Below, in pieces: positions 37,299-45,587 of a DNA stretch of 64,000 nt. The stretch is from assembly GCF_001730365.1 (NCBI RefSeq), contig NZ_MIKB01000014.1:62001-126000 (forward strand). Reading direction: 5' to 3'. The translations under genes and the position numbers were made by a program. Numbering within the stretch: the stretch's first letter is position 1; the number at the start of each line of letters is the position of its first letter. The notes under the pieces were generated by a model. That model was not told the origin of the DNA. It did not search any database and worked only from the letters and a program-made list of their open reading frames with translations. The stretch is from Enterococcus quebecensis. Lineage in GTDB: Bacteria; Bacillota; Bacilli; Lactobacillales; Enterococcaceae.

Positions 37299-38747
37299 AT
37301 GTTCACACACAAACTATTTTGGAAAACCATAACTACTTTTTTACTTGCTGCCTGTATTTCACTCGGAAACTTCGTGCAAATAAGTTATGCCGAAGATGAT
37401 CTCATGGAATTTTCAAAAAAATCTGGCTATCCGATCAAAGAAGGTTATCGTCCAAAAGCTTCAATCGTTATCGATGCTGACTCAGGACAAATTTTATGGG
37501 AAGAGCAACCTGATTTATCTTGGAACCCTGCAAGTATTGGTAAAGTTATGACCATGTATTTAGCCTTTGAAGCAATGGAGCAAGGAAAATTCAATCTAGA
37601 TACAACCGTCAAAGCAACTGAAAAAGATGTTAGTATTTCTCAAATCTATGCACTAAGCAATAATAAAATTTCTCTAGGTGTGGATTATCCTGTTCGTGAT
37701 TTATTCTCTATGGTTGCCGTCCCTTCCTCAAATGTCGCAACGGTGATGTTGGCAAACCTAGTTTCGGACAATGATGAAGCTGGTTTTATCCATAAGATGA
37801 ATGAAAAAGCCGCCGAACTAGGAATGACAAACAGCACTTACTATAACTCTAGCGGTGCGCAAATCAGTGCCTTTGGTGGACTTTATCAGCCAGAAGGTAT
37901 CGATCCAGAAGGAGACAACAAATCAACTGCCAGAGACTTGGCTATTTTGACCTATAACCTACTAAAAAAATACCCTGATGTTCTGCAGTTTACTAATAAA
38001 CCAGTTGTCACTACTATGGCAGATACGCCTTATGAGGAAACCTTTGAAACCTATAATTACTCATTACCTGGTGCAAAGTATGGTTATGAAGGGGTAGATG
38101 GCTTGAAAACAGGATCAAGTCCCACTGGTGGCTTCAATTACATTGCTACAGCTAAAAAAGGGGAAACACGCCTAATTGAAGTCGTCTTAGGCGTAGGTGA
38201 TTGGTCTGACCAAGAAGGAGAATATGAACGGCATCTTGCTGGTAATGCTATCTTAGATCATGCCTTCTCTACTTATGAATATAAAAAACTACTTTCTAAA
38301 GGATTAAATACTATTGATCAAAAGGAGATCCACTTAGATAAAGATTTTTATGGCTTTGTTAAAAAGAATTCTGAACCTAGTTTTTCCTTAGAAAATGGGC
38401 AACTGACTTTGAATAGTGAATTAGGTCAAGTTTCACCAAAGATTTCTGCCCAAAGTGTTAATTATCAGGAATCTGAAAAAAAAGCTGAAAAGCTTCCCTC
38501 TTCTGAGGTGAAAAAAAAGCAGCCCCTCCACACCGAAGTAGCAAAAAAATCTGCACGTAATTATGTGTTGAGTAGTATTCTAGCCGGCTTAGGTTTACTA
38601 TTTCTTCTCTTTTCAAAAGCATTTAAAAAACGTAATAGTGACGTTAGTCGCCGTAGCCGAAAAACACCGACCTTGACCTCTCGTCTGTTACTCACATCGG
38701 GAATACTTTTACTTCTTTCAGCAGTTGGCACATTGATCTTTTTATAA
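37299..38747 (+). CDS. dacA: D-alanyl-D-alanine carboxypeptidase (DacA-type PBP)
   Basis: Trims the terminal D-Ala from peptidoglycan stem peptides. 482 residues: signal sequence (residues ~1-31, ending SYA), then a serine D,D-peptidase domain with SxxK at Ser79-Lys82 (NPASIGK), SxN at 143-145 and KTG at 270-272 (GLKTGSSPTGG). A Lys/Ser-rich linker precedes a C-terminal membrane helix (~421-440) and a second hydrophobic end (~462-481), an unusual two-helix tail compared with the single amphipathic anchor of E. coli PBP5. A closely related paralogue lies at 42241. Faces right, between leftward gmk and a leftward cluster. Confidence 0.94.
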   Translation: MFTHKLFWKTITTFLLAACISLGNFVQISYAEDDLMEFSKKSGYPIKEGYRPKASIVIDADSGQILWEEQPDLSWNPASIGKVMTMYLAFEAMEQGKFNLDTTVKATEKDVSISQIYALSNNKISLGVDYPVRDLFSMVAVPSSNVATVMLANLVSDNDEAGFIHKMNEKAAELGMTNSTYYNSSGAQISAFGGLYQPEGIDPEGDNKSTARDLAILTYNLLKKYPDVLQFTNKPVVTTMADTPYEETFETYNYSLPGAKYGYEGVDGLKTGSSPTGGFNYIATAKKGETRLIEVVLGVGDWSDQEGEYERHLAGNAILDHAFSTYEYKKLLSKGLNTIDQKEIHLDKDFYGFVKKNSEPSFSLENGQLTLNSELGQVSPKISAQSVNYQESEKKAEKLPSSEVKKKQPLHTEVAKKSARNYVLSSILAGLGLLFLLFSKAFKKRNSDVSRRSRKTPTLTSRLLLTSGILLLLSAVGTLIFL

Positions 38748-38752
38748 ACAGT

Positions 38753-38793
38753 AAAGGTGAGGAAAACGAATGTTCATTTCCCTCACCTTTTTT
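38753..38793. terminator. Terminator between dacA and the 95-aa gene
   Basis: AAAGGTGAGGAAA pairs with TTTCCCTCACCTTT (one bulge); T6 follows on the plus strand. Probably used by both convergent genes. Confidence 0.85.
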
Positions 38794-38805
38794 ATTTTGA
38801 TTCAG

Positions 38806-39093
38806 CTAAAAACCCATGTTAGACAAGGTATTCACAACACCCATAATTTCATCATGGCGTTTGATTTGTTTATCCACAGGTCCATCAACTTCTTGCGTAT
38901 CAATTCGTACAATAAAACGACGATTCAACGATACAAAAGCTTCTTCGTTTACACGAATATTTAAGACTTCATCTGTAAATGATACACATGCATCTTGCCA
39001 TGCATCAAATGGCTCTTTATCAGAGATAACTTCTCTTTTTACCACTGATTTCCCACTTAATTCATGGAATGTTACATCGTAATAGTTTGACAT
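38806..39093 (-). CDS. Conserved hypothetical protein, 95 aa
   Basis: I do not recognise a family. A 95-residue acidic soluble protein without signal peptide or membrane segment, predicted mixed alpha/beta (YYDVTFHELSGKSVVKREVI, then NEEAFVSLNRRFIVRIDTQEV as likely strands). It has one Cys. AGGTG lies at good spacing before the ATG, and the gene sits 70 bp after yicC on the same strand, so it may be part of that transcript. Two plus-strand frames over it have no ribosome site. Real gene likely, function unknown. Confidence 0.7.
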   Translation of the reverse strand: MSNYYDVTFHELSGKSVVKREVISDKEPFDAWQDACVSFTDEVLNIRVNEEAFVSLNRRFIVRIDTQEVDGPVDKQIKRHDEIMGVVNTLSNMGF

Positions 39094-39163
39094 ACTTATT
39101 CACCTCTTCGCCTTCACCCTTTTAATTATAACTTTAATCGATAGAACCACAAACTATTTTCTA

Positions 39164-40048
39164 TTATTCAACATTTTGAATTTGCTCACGAATTTTTTCA
39201 AGAATCGTTTTCATCTGGACAACAATGTTTTTAATTTCAATAGAACTTGATTTAGAACCAACCGTATTCACTTCACGATTCATTTCCTGCATCAAAAAAT
39301 CTAACTCTCTACCGACAGGTTCTGATTGCAGCAATAATTCCTGTAACTTATCCACATGAATAGCCAAACGATCCAGCTCTTCATGGATATCTCCTTTTTC
39401 AAGTAGAATGGCCAATTCCGTCAACAAACGAGTCTCATCAACCTGAGCGCCTAACCACTCATTTAGCCTAGTCTCAAACTTTTCTCGGTAATCTTTCTCA
39501 TAAATAGCGACAAATCCTGTTAACTCGTTCACTAAATTATTAAAATCACAACCATAAGTAGTCAAAACTTGTTGGATTTTTTGGCCTTCTTGCAAACGAC
39601 TAGCATCAATTCGTTCAACTGCTTTTTTTACAGTCTCTAAAACCAACGTACCAAACGTATCATCGACTTCTTGTTTTTCTGTGACTTCAACATAGTCTGA
39701 ATTATTTAGAAGTTGATTGATATTTTGCACAGGATCAAATTGAGCTTGTGGATAATTGGCTGCCAATTCTTGTTGTACTTCTCCTAAAAGCTGATGAATC
39801 ATATCCCAGTGCACAAGCACTTCTTTGTTTCCGCTGCCCGTTTGTTTAATATTAATATAGGCTTCAATACGACCACGTTGTAATGTCTCTTTCATCAATT
39901 GACGAATGGCCATTTCATGTGGATTAACCTCTTTTGGCATTCGCAATTGAATATCCAAAAATCGTTGATTGACACTTTTGATTTCTACATCAATTTGATA
40001 CATATCATTTAAAAATGTTTCTTTTCCGAAACCAGTCATACTTTTCAT
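39164..40048 (-). CDS. yicC: YicC family endoribonuclease
   Basis: A conserved bacterial protein shown in E. coli (YicC) to be an endoribonuclease that cuts stem-loop RNA, and in Bacilli (YloC) linked to mRNA turnover. 294 residues. Starts MKSMTGFGKETF, as the family does, with NQRFLDIQLRMPKE and RGRIEAYINIK. The conserved C-terminal block has EMNREVNTVGSKSSS and IVVQMKTILEKIREQIQNVE. In many Firmicutes it precedes gmk; here it is separated from gmk by dacA and the 95-aa gene. Confidence 0.93.
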   Translation of the reverse strand: MKSMTGFGKETFLNDMYQIDVEIKSVNQRFLDIQLRMPKEVNPHEMAIRQLMKETLQRGRIEAYINIKQTGSGNKEVLVHWDMIHQLLGEVQQELAANYPQAQFDPVQNINQLLNNSDYVEVTEKQEVDDTFGTLVLETVKKAVERIDASRLQEGQKIQQVLTTYGCDFNNLVNELTGFVAIYEKDYREKFETRLNEWLGAQVDETRLLTELAILLEKGDIHEELDRLAIHVDKLQELLLQSEPVGRELDFLMQEMNREVNTVGSKSSSIEIKNIVVQMKTILEKIREQIQNVE

Positions 40049-40064
40049 CGACAGGGTGTCCTCT

Positions 40065-40283
40065 CTACATGGATTTTATTGCTTTAGATAAAATCGCAAA
40101 TTCTTCGTTTGTCAGTGTGATTCCTTTGCCCATCTTTTCATGATCAGCAGACCAGTCTCTTAAATCAAATTTTGGCGGGCGCCCATTCCAACTAACTAAA
40201 TTAAATTCTTTACGCCAGCCTTGTGTGTTCTCTGATAAAACTGCGATTTCTTCTACGATTTCATATGAAAATTCTTGTGCCAT
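40065..40283 (-). CDS. ydbC: YdbC family PC4-like single-strand DNA-binding protein
   Basis: A 72-residue protein resembling lactococcal YdbC, a PC4-type fold that binds single-stranded DNA. Motifs: FSYEIVEEIAVLSENTQGWRKEFNLVSWN, GRPPKFDLRDWSADHEKMGKG, and a C-terminal helix LTNEEFAILSKAIKS. The start lies inside the end of the lipase gene (23-nt overlap), so it is probably coupled to it. Function in the cell is not established. Confidence 0.85.
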   Translation of the reverse strand: MAQEFSYEIVEEIAVLSENTQGWRKEFNLVSWNGRPPKFDLRDWSADHEKMGKGITLTNEEFAILSKAIKSM

Positions 40284-41973
40284 GATTTATCACTCCTTGT
40301 TGTATAAATTCTGTCATTAAAATTTGCAACGTTTGTACTGGTAATTTATCTAGTAAAAAAGCCATACGTTGCGTTTTTTCTTTTGCATCTGCATTCAACA
40401 GATCAGTCATTAATGATACCTGTTGTTTGTCAGAAAGTAAAAAGTAATCTTCGTAATATTTTCTCAACCACTCTTGGACAGAAATCATTCCAATCGTGTT
40501 TTCTACCTCGGTTTTTGTTTGCTCTTTTAGCTGTAAACGTCCCACCAATTCTTGAAGCCTATATACATTAGATGCAGGAATTTCCTGACTTTTCGCTAAT
40601 AACTCTACTAAAACCAACCCAATATTCTCAGTATACACCCTGTCTTTATAAACTTTACGCATTTTTTTACATATTTTATTTTGTTGTTCAGCAGAAGTCC
40701 ATAATTTTATTTGATAGGCTTCGTTGACAAAGGAAAAAAATGCTTGTTGAAACTGTTCTAGCTGCTCTAATGTTTCATCCAAGGTGTACCAATACCCAAC
40801 GTATTTATTACCTAGCACTTTCATCGTTTCTAGATATCCTAATTGTATATTTTGAGCAGAACGGGTGCCATCAAATAATAGAACCGCTCCCATTGACCAC
40901 GGTGTCTGCAAAGTTACACAGTGTACAGCTGGCGGTATTTTTATCGGTTTCGTGATCCCAGGGCCTTTCACATCTACAATGATACATTCTGTTGCTCCGT
41001 TACGTATTGCAATATCGACTGGAATATTATTACGATAACCACCATCTACATAATAATGATCTGCAATTTTGGTTGCAGCCATTGCTGGAAAGAAAGAAGC
41101 CGAAGCCAACAACCAACTCTGCCACTGTTTATTTTGACACTTGTTGAAATGAATATTCTTTTCCTGCATATTTGGTAATTCAGTGGTTACTAAATAAAAG
41201 TCTGTAGTCACTTGTGCCATTTTTTCTTGTGAAAAGGTATCACCAATCAACTTTTGCAACGGTTGCGTGGAAACTCCGTTTGATTGAATCGCATTCAATG
41301 TAAATGAACCAATCTGACTCATCATTCCACTTAAGGTATCATTAGATGATGATGATGAAAAAGAAAGGATTTTTTGCGTATCTATTTTTTCCCACATATT
41401 TTTGGCTGCCTCAAAATCATCTTGCAAAATTAACGCACCATTCAACGCACCCACAGATGTACCAGTAATAATTTTAATTGGGATGCCTAATTCTTTCAAC
41501 GCTTGCCAAACACCGATCTGATAAGCACCTCTTGCACCTCCGCCACCCAAAACTAAACCAGTATGATACACTAACTCTTTACTCGCTAATTTATTTTCCT
41601 TCAATGTATATCCATGTTTTACAAATACCTCTTGCAAATGGAGAGTAAGTGATTGTGGAAAAATGAAAACACTCGTTTGCTGAACACTTTGTTTAAGTAG
41701 TTTATCCACAGCTAAAAAGACATCTGTCCATCTTATTTTATCCGTTTCTCGAATCAATATATTCGTCACTTGCTCTGATTCAACCGCTACAAACAAATAG
41801 GGATTCTTCCCTTTATAAATGACATACGTCCTTCCTGTATTCTCCTGCGTTCTTTCTCTAAATACTCGTCTCGCTAAAGTATGTGTATCATAAAAAGGCA
41901 ATAACTGAACACTTTCAGAAATTATTTTAGAAAAAATTGCCCATTCAGAAGCAACCATTCGTTCAATTCTCAT
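40261..41973 (-). CDS. Patatin-like phospholipase with N-terminal extension
   Basis: A predicted lipid acyl hydrolase with a Ser-Asp dyad. 570 residues. The first ~135 residues match no domain I know; they contain a GNAT-like stretch (YVIYKGKNPYLFVAVES) but no clear motif. The patatin domain starts at LVLGGGGARGAYQIGVWQAL (oxyanion glycine loop), followed by nucleophile GTSVG (Ser173) and the Asp motif YVDGGYRNNIPVDIAI. The last ~200 residues are helical and charged, with no signal peptide, so it would act in the cytosol. ATG 41973 follows a G-rich ribosome site (GGGGGTG). Confidence 0.88.
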   Translation of the reverse strand: MRIERMVASEWAIFSKIISESVQLLPFYDTHTLARRVFRERTQENTGRTYVIYKGKNPYLFVAVESEQVTNILIRETDKIRWTDVFLAVDKLLKQSVQQTSVFIFPQSLTLHLQEVFVKHGYTLKENKLASKELVYHTGLVLGGGGARGAYQIGVWQALKELGIPIKIITGTSVGALNGALILQDDFEAAKNMWEKIDTQKILSFSSSSSNDTLSGMMSQIGSFTLNAIQSNGVSTQPLQKLIGDTFSQEKMAQVTTDFYLVTTELPNMQEKNIHFNKCQNKQWQSWLLASASFFPAMAATKIADHYYVDGGYRNNIPVDIAIRNGATECIIVDVKGPGITKPIKIPPAVHCVTLQTPWSMGAVLLFDGTRSAQNIQLGYLETMKVLGNKYVGYWYTLDETLEQLEQFQQAFFSFVNEAYQIKLWTSAEQQNKICKKMRKVYKDRVYTENIGLVLVELLAKSQEIPASNVYRLQELVGRLQLKEQTKTEVENTIGMISVQEWLRKYYEDYFLLSDKQQVSLMTDLLNADAKEKTQRMAFLLDKLPVQTLQILMTEFIQQGVINHGTRIFI

Positions 41974-42102
41974 GACTAACACCCCCATCTGTTAAAGTAT
42001 ATCAAAATTAGACAAAAATTACTTTTTATTAAAATATTCAAAAAATATACAATTTTGTTTCCTTTTCACGTAAAATAGGTATATTGTGCTTTTGGTTTAA
42101 CA

Positions 42103-42131
42103 TTGACTTTACCAAAAAACGATAGTTTAAT
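42103..42131 (+). promoter_or_regulatory. Promoter of the second D,D-carboxypeptidase gene
   Basis: -35 TTGACT (42103-42108), 17-bp spacer, -10 TTTAAT (42126-42131): ten of twelve consensus positions. It leaves a leader of about 100 nt. Confidence 0.75.
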
Positions 42132-42240
42132 AGAAGATGGAATTTTAGATTTATCAACCTGAGCTTGAATCTATTGACTCACTTAATCAGATCTAGCTAA
42201 TCTGTATAGAAAAGAAAGACTAAACACAAAGGATGTTTAT

Positions 42241-43659
42241 ATGAAGAAAAAAAATATTTTATTGAGGATCTGTGCACTGATAGTAATTATAGGCTACTTT
42301 TCAGGTTTGTTCGCAACCTCAAAAGCCTATGCCAAAGAGGATATTCTGACCATTACACAAAACGCAGGCTATCAAACGAATGAATTGTATAAACCCAGAT
42401 CATCGATCGTTATTGAAGCACAAACCGGCCAAGTTCTTTGGGAAGACAATCCTGATTTAAAATGGAATCCAGCCAGTATTGCAAAATTGATGTCTGCTTA
42501 TCTTGTTTTTGATGCAATAAAACAAGATAAGATCACTTTAAATACACTGGTTAAAGCCACTGACAGCGATCAAGCAATTTCTCAAATCTATGAATTAAGT
42601 AACAACAACATCGTTTCTGGCGTAGAATACCCTATAAAAGATTTACTTTACGCTACACTAGTTCAATCATCCAACGTCGCAACTGTGATGTTGGGAAATG
42701 CAGTAACAGCTCATGACGAAGCAAAATTCGTCCATATGATGAACGATAAAGCGAAAGAACTCGGTATGACCAACTCAACCTTTTACAATGCCAGTGGTGC
42801 TGAAACAGGCTCATTCAATGGTTACTACAAGCCTGAAGGAATTAATCAAAGTGCAGATAACATATCTACTGCTCGAGATTTAGCTATTTTAGCTTATCAT
42901 TTACTGAAAGATTATCCAGATACAGTAACCTATACTAGTCCAACACAAATCACCATTATGGAAAACACACCTTATGCAGAAGTTTTAGAAAATCACAACT
43001 ATTCTTTACCAGGACTAGCCTATGGCTACGAAGGTGCAGATGGACTTAAAACAGGTTCTAGCCCAACTGGTGGTTTTAATTACGCCGCTACTGCAAATCG
43101 TGGAAATACTCGTTTGATCGAAATCATTTTAGGTGTAGGAGACTGGGAAGATCAAGAAGGCGAACTTCAACGTCATGCCTTTGGTAATGCAATTTTCGAT
43201 TACTCATTTGCGTCTTATGAATACAAAAAAGTACTGTCTAAAGGTGACAATACTGTAAATGAAGAAAAAATCACTCTAGATCAAGATTTCTATGACGTTG
43301 TTCAAAAAAATCTTGAACCAACCTTTGCATTATCTGCGGATAAATTAACAGTTGATAATGGTCTACCTCAAGTTTCTTCGACCATTGCAGCACCAAGCGT
43401 CAACTTTAAATATGCTAAAAAATTAAAAGCCTTGCAACAATCAGCTCTTTTAAAAACTGGGAAGAAAAAGAATAAATTATCTACTTTCTTTGTTAATGGC
43501 TTAATAATTATCTTTGGGTTACTATTCATAGCATTATCCAAACTATTAAAAAAAGCACCTTCAAAAAAAATTAGGCTTTTCTTCACTTTAGGTACTGTTC
43601 TTACTCTTGTAGGAATTGGTTTGAGTATCTATACAATAATAGTTGGTCCTTGGATTTAG
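42241..43659 (+). CDS. D-alanyl-D-alanine carboxypeptidase, paralogue of dacA
   Basis: 472 residues, same layout as dacA at 37299: signal sequence (ending AYA, ~residue 31), SxxK Ser79-Lys82 (NPASIAK), SSN 143-145, KTG 270-272. All three motifs fall at identical residue numbers. The alignment is gap-free through the catalytic domain and clearly similar throughout; divergence rises in the C-terminal linker, which here lacks most of the Lys/Ser-rich insert. Two C-terminal hydrophobic segments follow. A strong promoter of its own suggests independent regulation. Confidence 0.93.
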   Translation: MKKKNILLRICALIVIIGYFSGLFATSKAYAKEDILTITQNAGYQTNELYKPRSSIVIEAQTGQVLWEDNPDLKWNPASIAKLMSAYLVFDAIKQDKITLNTLVKATDSDQAISQIYELSNNNIVSGVEYPIKDLLYATLVQSSNVATVMLGNAVTAHDEAKFVHMMNDKAKELGMTNSTFYNASGAETGSFNGYYKPEGINQSADNISTARDLAILAYHLLKDYPDTVTYTSPTQITIMENTPYAEVLENHNYSLPGLAYGYEGADGLKTGSSPTGGFNYAATANRGNTRLIEIILGVGDWEDQEGELQRHAFGNAIFDYSFASYEYKKVLSKGDNTVNEEKITLDQDFYDVVQKNLEPTFALSADKLTVDNGLPQVSSTIAAPSVNFKYAKKLKALQQSALLKTGKKKNKLSTFFVNGLIIIFGLLFIALSKLLKKAPSKKIRLFFTLGTVLTLVGIGLSIYTIIVGPWI

Positions 43660-43670
43660 TTGAATACTAA

Positions 43671-43705
43671 AAAATGCAGCTGCCTAATATAGGAGCTGCA
43701 TTTTT
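43671..43705 (+). terminator. Terminator of the second carboxypeptidase gene
   Basis: AAAATGCAGCT pairs with AGCTGCATTTTT over a 12-nt loop, 12 bp past the stop. Confidence 0.9.
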
Positions 43706-43717
43706 GCGTATTTATAT

Positions 43718-43753
43718 AAAAATGGTTCTGGAGAGAGTCTTCACCATTTTTTT
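43718..43753. terminator. Bidirectional hairpin before the coiled-coil gene
   Basis: AAAAATGGT with ACCATTTTT, 16-nt loop, A/T tracts on both strands. Probably ends the leftward secreted-protein transcript. Confidence 0.6.
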
Positions 43754-43845
43754 ATCTTTATCACTATGACTTGACAAATGATATACTTTTAAAAAATATT
43801 CACACAAACTTGGGTAAGAAAGTTGGAAATTAGTATTTTAACGAT

Positions 43846-44505
43846 TTATTTATTTTTTTGTAACTTTTTGATTTCTTTTTCAATTTGATCAATTTGTTTA
43901 CCTAATGCTTTTTGTTCATTTTTATCACGAGATACTTTTTTCTTATTGATTAATTCTTTTTTTTCTTGAATTAATGCATTGATTTTTGATGCATTGTCTT
44001 CTACTGGTTTAGATGGTGTTGTTGTGTTTCCAGTTGAACCACTTGTTGAACCGTTTTTCAATGCTTGAATTTCACGTTCGATTTCACCGATGCGGATTCC
44101 CAATGCTTTTTGTTCTTGCCAGTCTTTGCTGAATTTTTTCTTATTGATCAACTCTTGTTTTTCTTGGATCAATGCGTTGATTTTTGATGCATTGTCTTCT
44201 ACTGGTTTAGATGGTGTTGTTGTACTTCCAGTAGAACCGCTTGTTGAACCGTTTTTCAATGCTTGAATTTCACGTTCGATTTCACCAATGCGGATTCCTA
44301 ATGCTTTTTGTTCTTGCCAGTCTTTGCTGAATTTTTTCTTATTGATCAATTCTTGTTTTTCTTGGATCAATGCGTTGATTTTTGCAGTATTATCTACAAG
44401 TTGAGCTGAATTAGCATGCGCTTGAGTCGCCGTTGCTAAAAATCCTGTCCCTCCGATAGATAATGCTAAACCAGCAACTACTGCACCTTTTACAAATTTG
44501 TTCAT
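43846..44505 (-). CDS. Secreted coiled-coil repeat protein, 219 aa
   Basis: I know no named family. A signal peptide (residues ~1-31, ending THE-like TQAHA) is followed by three repeats of a 66-residue unit: residues 38-103, 104-169 and a shortened 170-219. Each unit has a charged helical part (KINALIQEKQELINKKKFSK, then EQKALGIRIGEIEREIQALK) and a flexible linker with GSTSGSTG and TTTPSKPVE. Units 1 and 2 are almost identical; unit 3 has KKVSRDKNEQ and ends in a Lys-rich tail. There is no LPXTG, LysM or other anchor, so it would be released or held by charge. ATG 44505 has GGAGG at 44514-44518. Possible roles (surface coating, peptidoglycan association) are guesses. Confidence 0.85.
   Translation of the reverse strand: MNKFVKGAVVAGLALSIGGTGFLATATQAHANSAQLVDNTAKINALIQEKQELINKKKFSKDWQEQKALGIRIGEIEREIQALKNGSTSGSTGSTTTPSKPVEDNASKINALIQEKQELINKKKFSKDWQEQKALGIRIGEIEREIQALKNGSTSGSTGNTTTPSKPVEDNASKINALIQEKKELINKKKVSRDKNEQKALGKQIDQIEKEIKKLQKNK
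43849..44394 (-). repeat. In-gene tandem repeat, 198-bp period (2 full units and 1 partial)
   Basis: Units at 44197-44394, 43999-44196 and 43849-43998. The first two differ at only a few positions, mostly third codon bases, over 198 bp, pointing to recent duplication or recombination-driven homogenisation. Confidence 0.9.
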
Positions 44506-44540
44506 TATAAATTCCTCCAATTTATTTTTTTGTTCGAATG

Positions 44541-44624
44541 CTACTATTCATAAAATAATAGTTCCGATACACAGATTATACCCACTGTTTTAAAAAAAGT
44601 AAACTATTATCTTATAAACAGTAG
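44541..44624 (-). promoter_or_regulatory. Promoter of the coiled-coil gene framed by two inverted 24-bp sites
   Basis: Minus strand: -35 TTTACT (44598-44603), 17-bp spacer, -10 TATAAT (44575-44580). A 24-bp sequence at 44601-44624 (core ACTATTAT, end CAGTAG) recurs in inverted orientation at 44541-44564 with 20 of 24 matches. One copy touches the -35 box; the other lies between the transcript start and the ribosome site. Confidence 0.65.
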
Positions 44625-44720
44625 TATCAAATATTTATATATATTTGGAAAAAAATGAAAAAGGCTGATTTATCAACGATTACAGAACTATAATTTTCGG
44701 ATATAATTTGTAAATAATAA

Positions 44721-44768
44721 AAAAATCTAACTTTTTTACTCAAAATAGAGTAAGAAAGTTAGATTTTT
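44721..44768 (-). terminator. Terminator after pgsA
   Basis: AAAAATCTAACTTT pairs with AAAGTTAGATTTTT, with an inner ACTC/GAGT stem; T-rich on the minus strand. Confidence 0.85.
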
Positions 44769-44791
44769 ACTATTCATTATTTAAATACTGG

Positions 44792-45370
44792 CTACATAGA
44801 GCCTTTAAAAACATTTGCATTTTTCACAAAGTAATCCACACCAGAATAAATAGTAAACAACAAGCAAACATACAACATGATTTGATCTAAAGGAAAACCA
44901 ATTGCTGTAAATGGAATATTATTGATAAACAACAATATAATAGCAACCATCTGTGTCGCAGTTTTCACTTTACCAGGCCAAGCAGCAGCCATCACTTCGC
45001 CGCCTTCCACCAGTAGTAAACGTAATCCCGTGACTGCTAATTCTCTACAAACAATAATTGCCACTACCCAAGTAGGTGCTTTTTGTTGCCCAACCAAAAC
45101 GATAAAAGCCGTCATTACTAACATTTTATCTGCTAATGGATCAGCAAATTTACCGAAGTTTGTCACTAACCCTCTCGCTCGAGCGATTTTTCCATCTAAC
45201 CAATCGGTAATACTTGCCACCGCAAAAATAACGGCCCCAACCAATTGAGTGACTGCTAAGGATGTTCCCGCAAATGTAATCGTACCCCAATCCATGGGAA
45301 TGCTGACAACAGCGATAAAAATCGGAATCATAAATATTCTAATTACTGTTAATTTATTTGGTAAGTTCAA
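44792..45370 (-). CDS. pgsA: Phosphatidylglycerophosphate synthase
   Basis: Joins CDP-diacylglycerol and glycerol 3-phosphate to make phosphatidylglycerol phosphate, the precursor of PG and cardiolipin. 192 residues with about five membrane segments. The CDP-alcohol phosphotransferase signature is complete: DWLDGKIARARG then NFGKFADPLADK, giving the D-G-x2-A-R-x8-G-x3-D-x3-D pattern. It starts MNLPNKLTVIRIFMIP, as in other Firmicutes. Last gene of ymfF-ymfH-rodZ-pgsA. Confidence 0.96.
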   Translation of the reverse strand: MNLPNKLTVIRIFMIPIFIAVVSIPMDWGTITFAGTSLAVTQLVGAVIFAVASITDWLDGKIARARGLVTNFGKFADPLADKMLVMTAFIVLVGQQKAPTWVVAIIVCRELAVTGLRLLLVEGGEVMAAAWPGKVKTATQMVAIILLFINNIPFTAIGFPLDQIMLYVCLLFTIYSGVDYFVKNANVFKGSM

Positions 45371-45491
45371 TGCCTGTTACCCCTCTCTTTTCCTACTCAT
45401 TTTACGTTATCTCACAGACGGTGTCACGAAAAATGACATTATTTTTATTTTTGAAGAAGTATTCAAGTCTATTTAATCATGCTCGTAATAA

Positions 45492-45549
45492 ATGAGCGAG
45501 AAAAAAGCTTGCCATGACTTGTCGTCCATCGCAAATTTTTCTCGCTCAT
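45492..45549 (-). terminator. Hairpin between rodZ and pgsA
   Basis: ATGAGCGAGAAAAA pairs with TTTTTCTCGCTCAT, 30-nt loop. The T tract on the minus strand is weak, so it may be an attenuator or processing site rather than a full stop. Confidence 0.55.
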
Positions 45550-45587
45550 CTCTCATCTGTGAGCAAATAAAACTGGTTATTTTTCTA

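Noticed and set aside
38770-39082. Two plus-strand ORFs over the 95-aa gene
   Set aside because: They start in or next to the dacA terminator and have no ribosome site; the minus-strand frame does.
43849-44394. 198-bp tandem repeats considered as CRISPR or satellite
   Set aside because: Units are far too long, have no unique spacers and encode a continuous reading frame.
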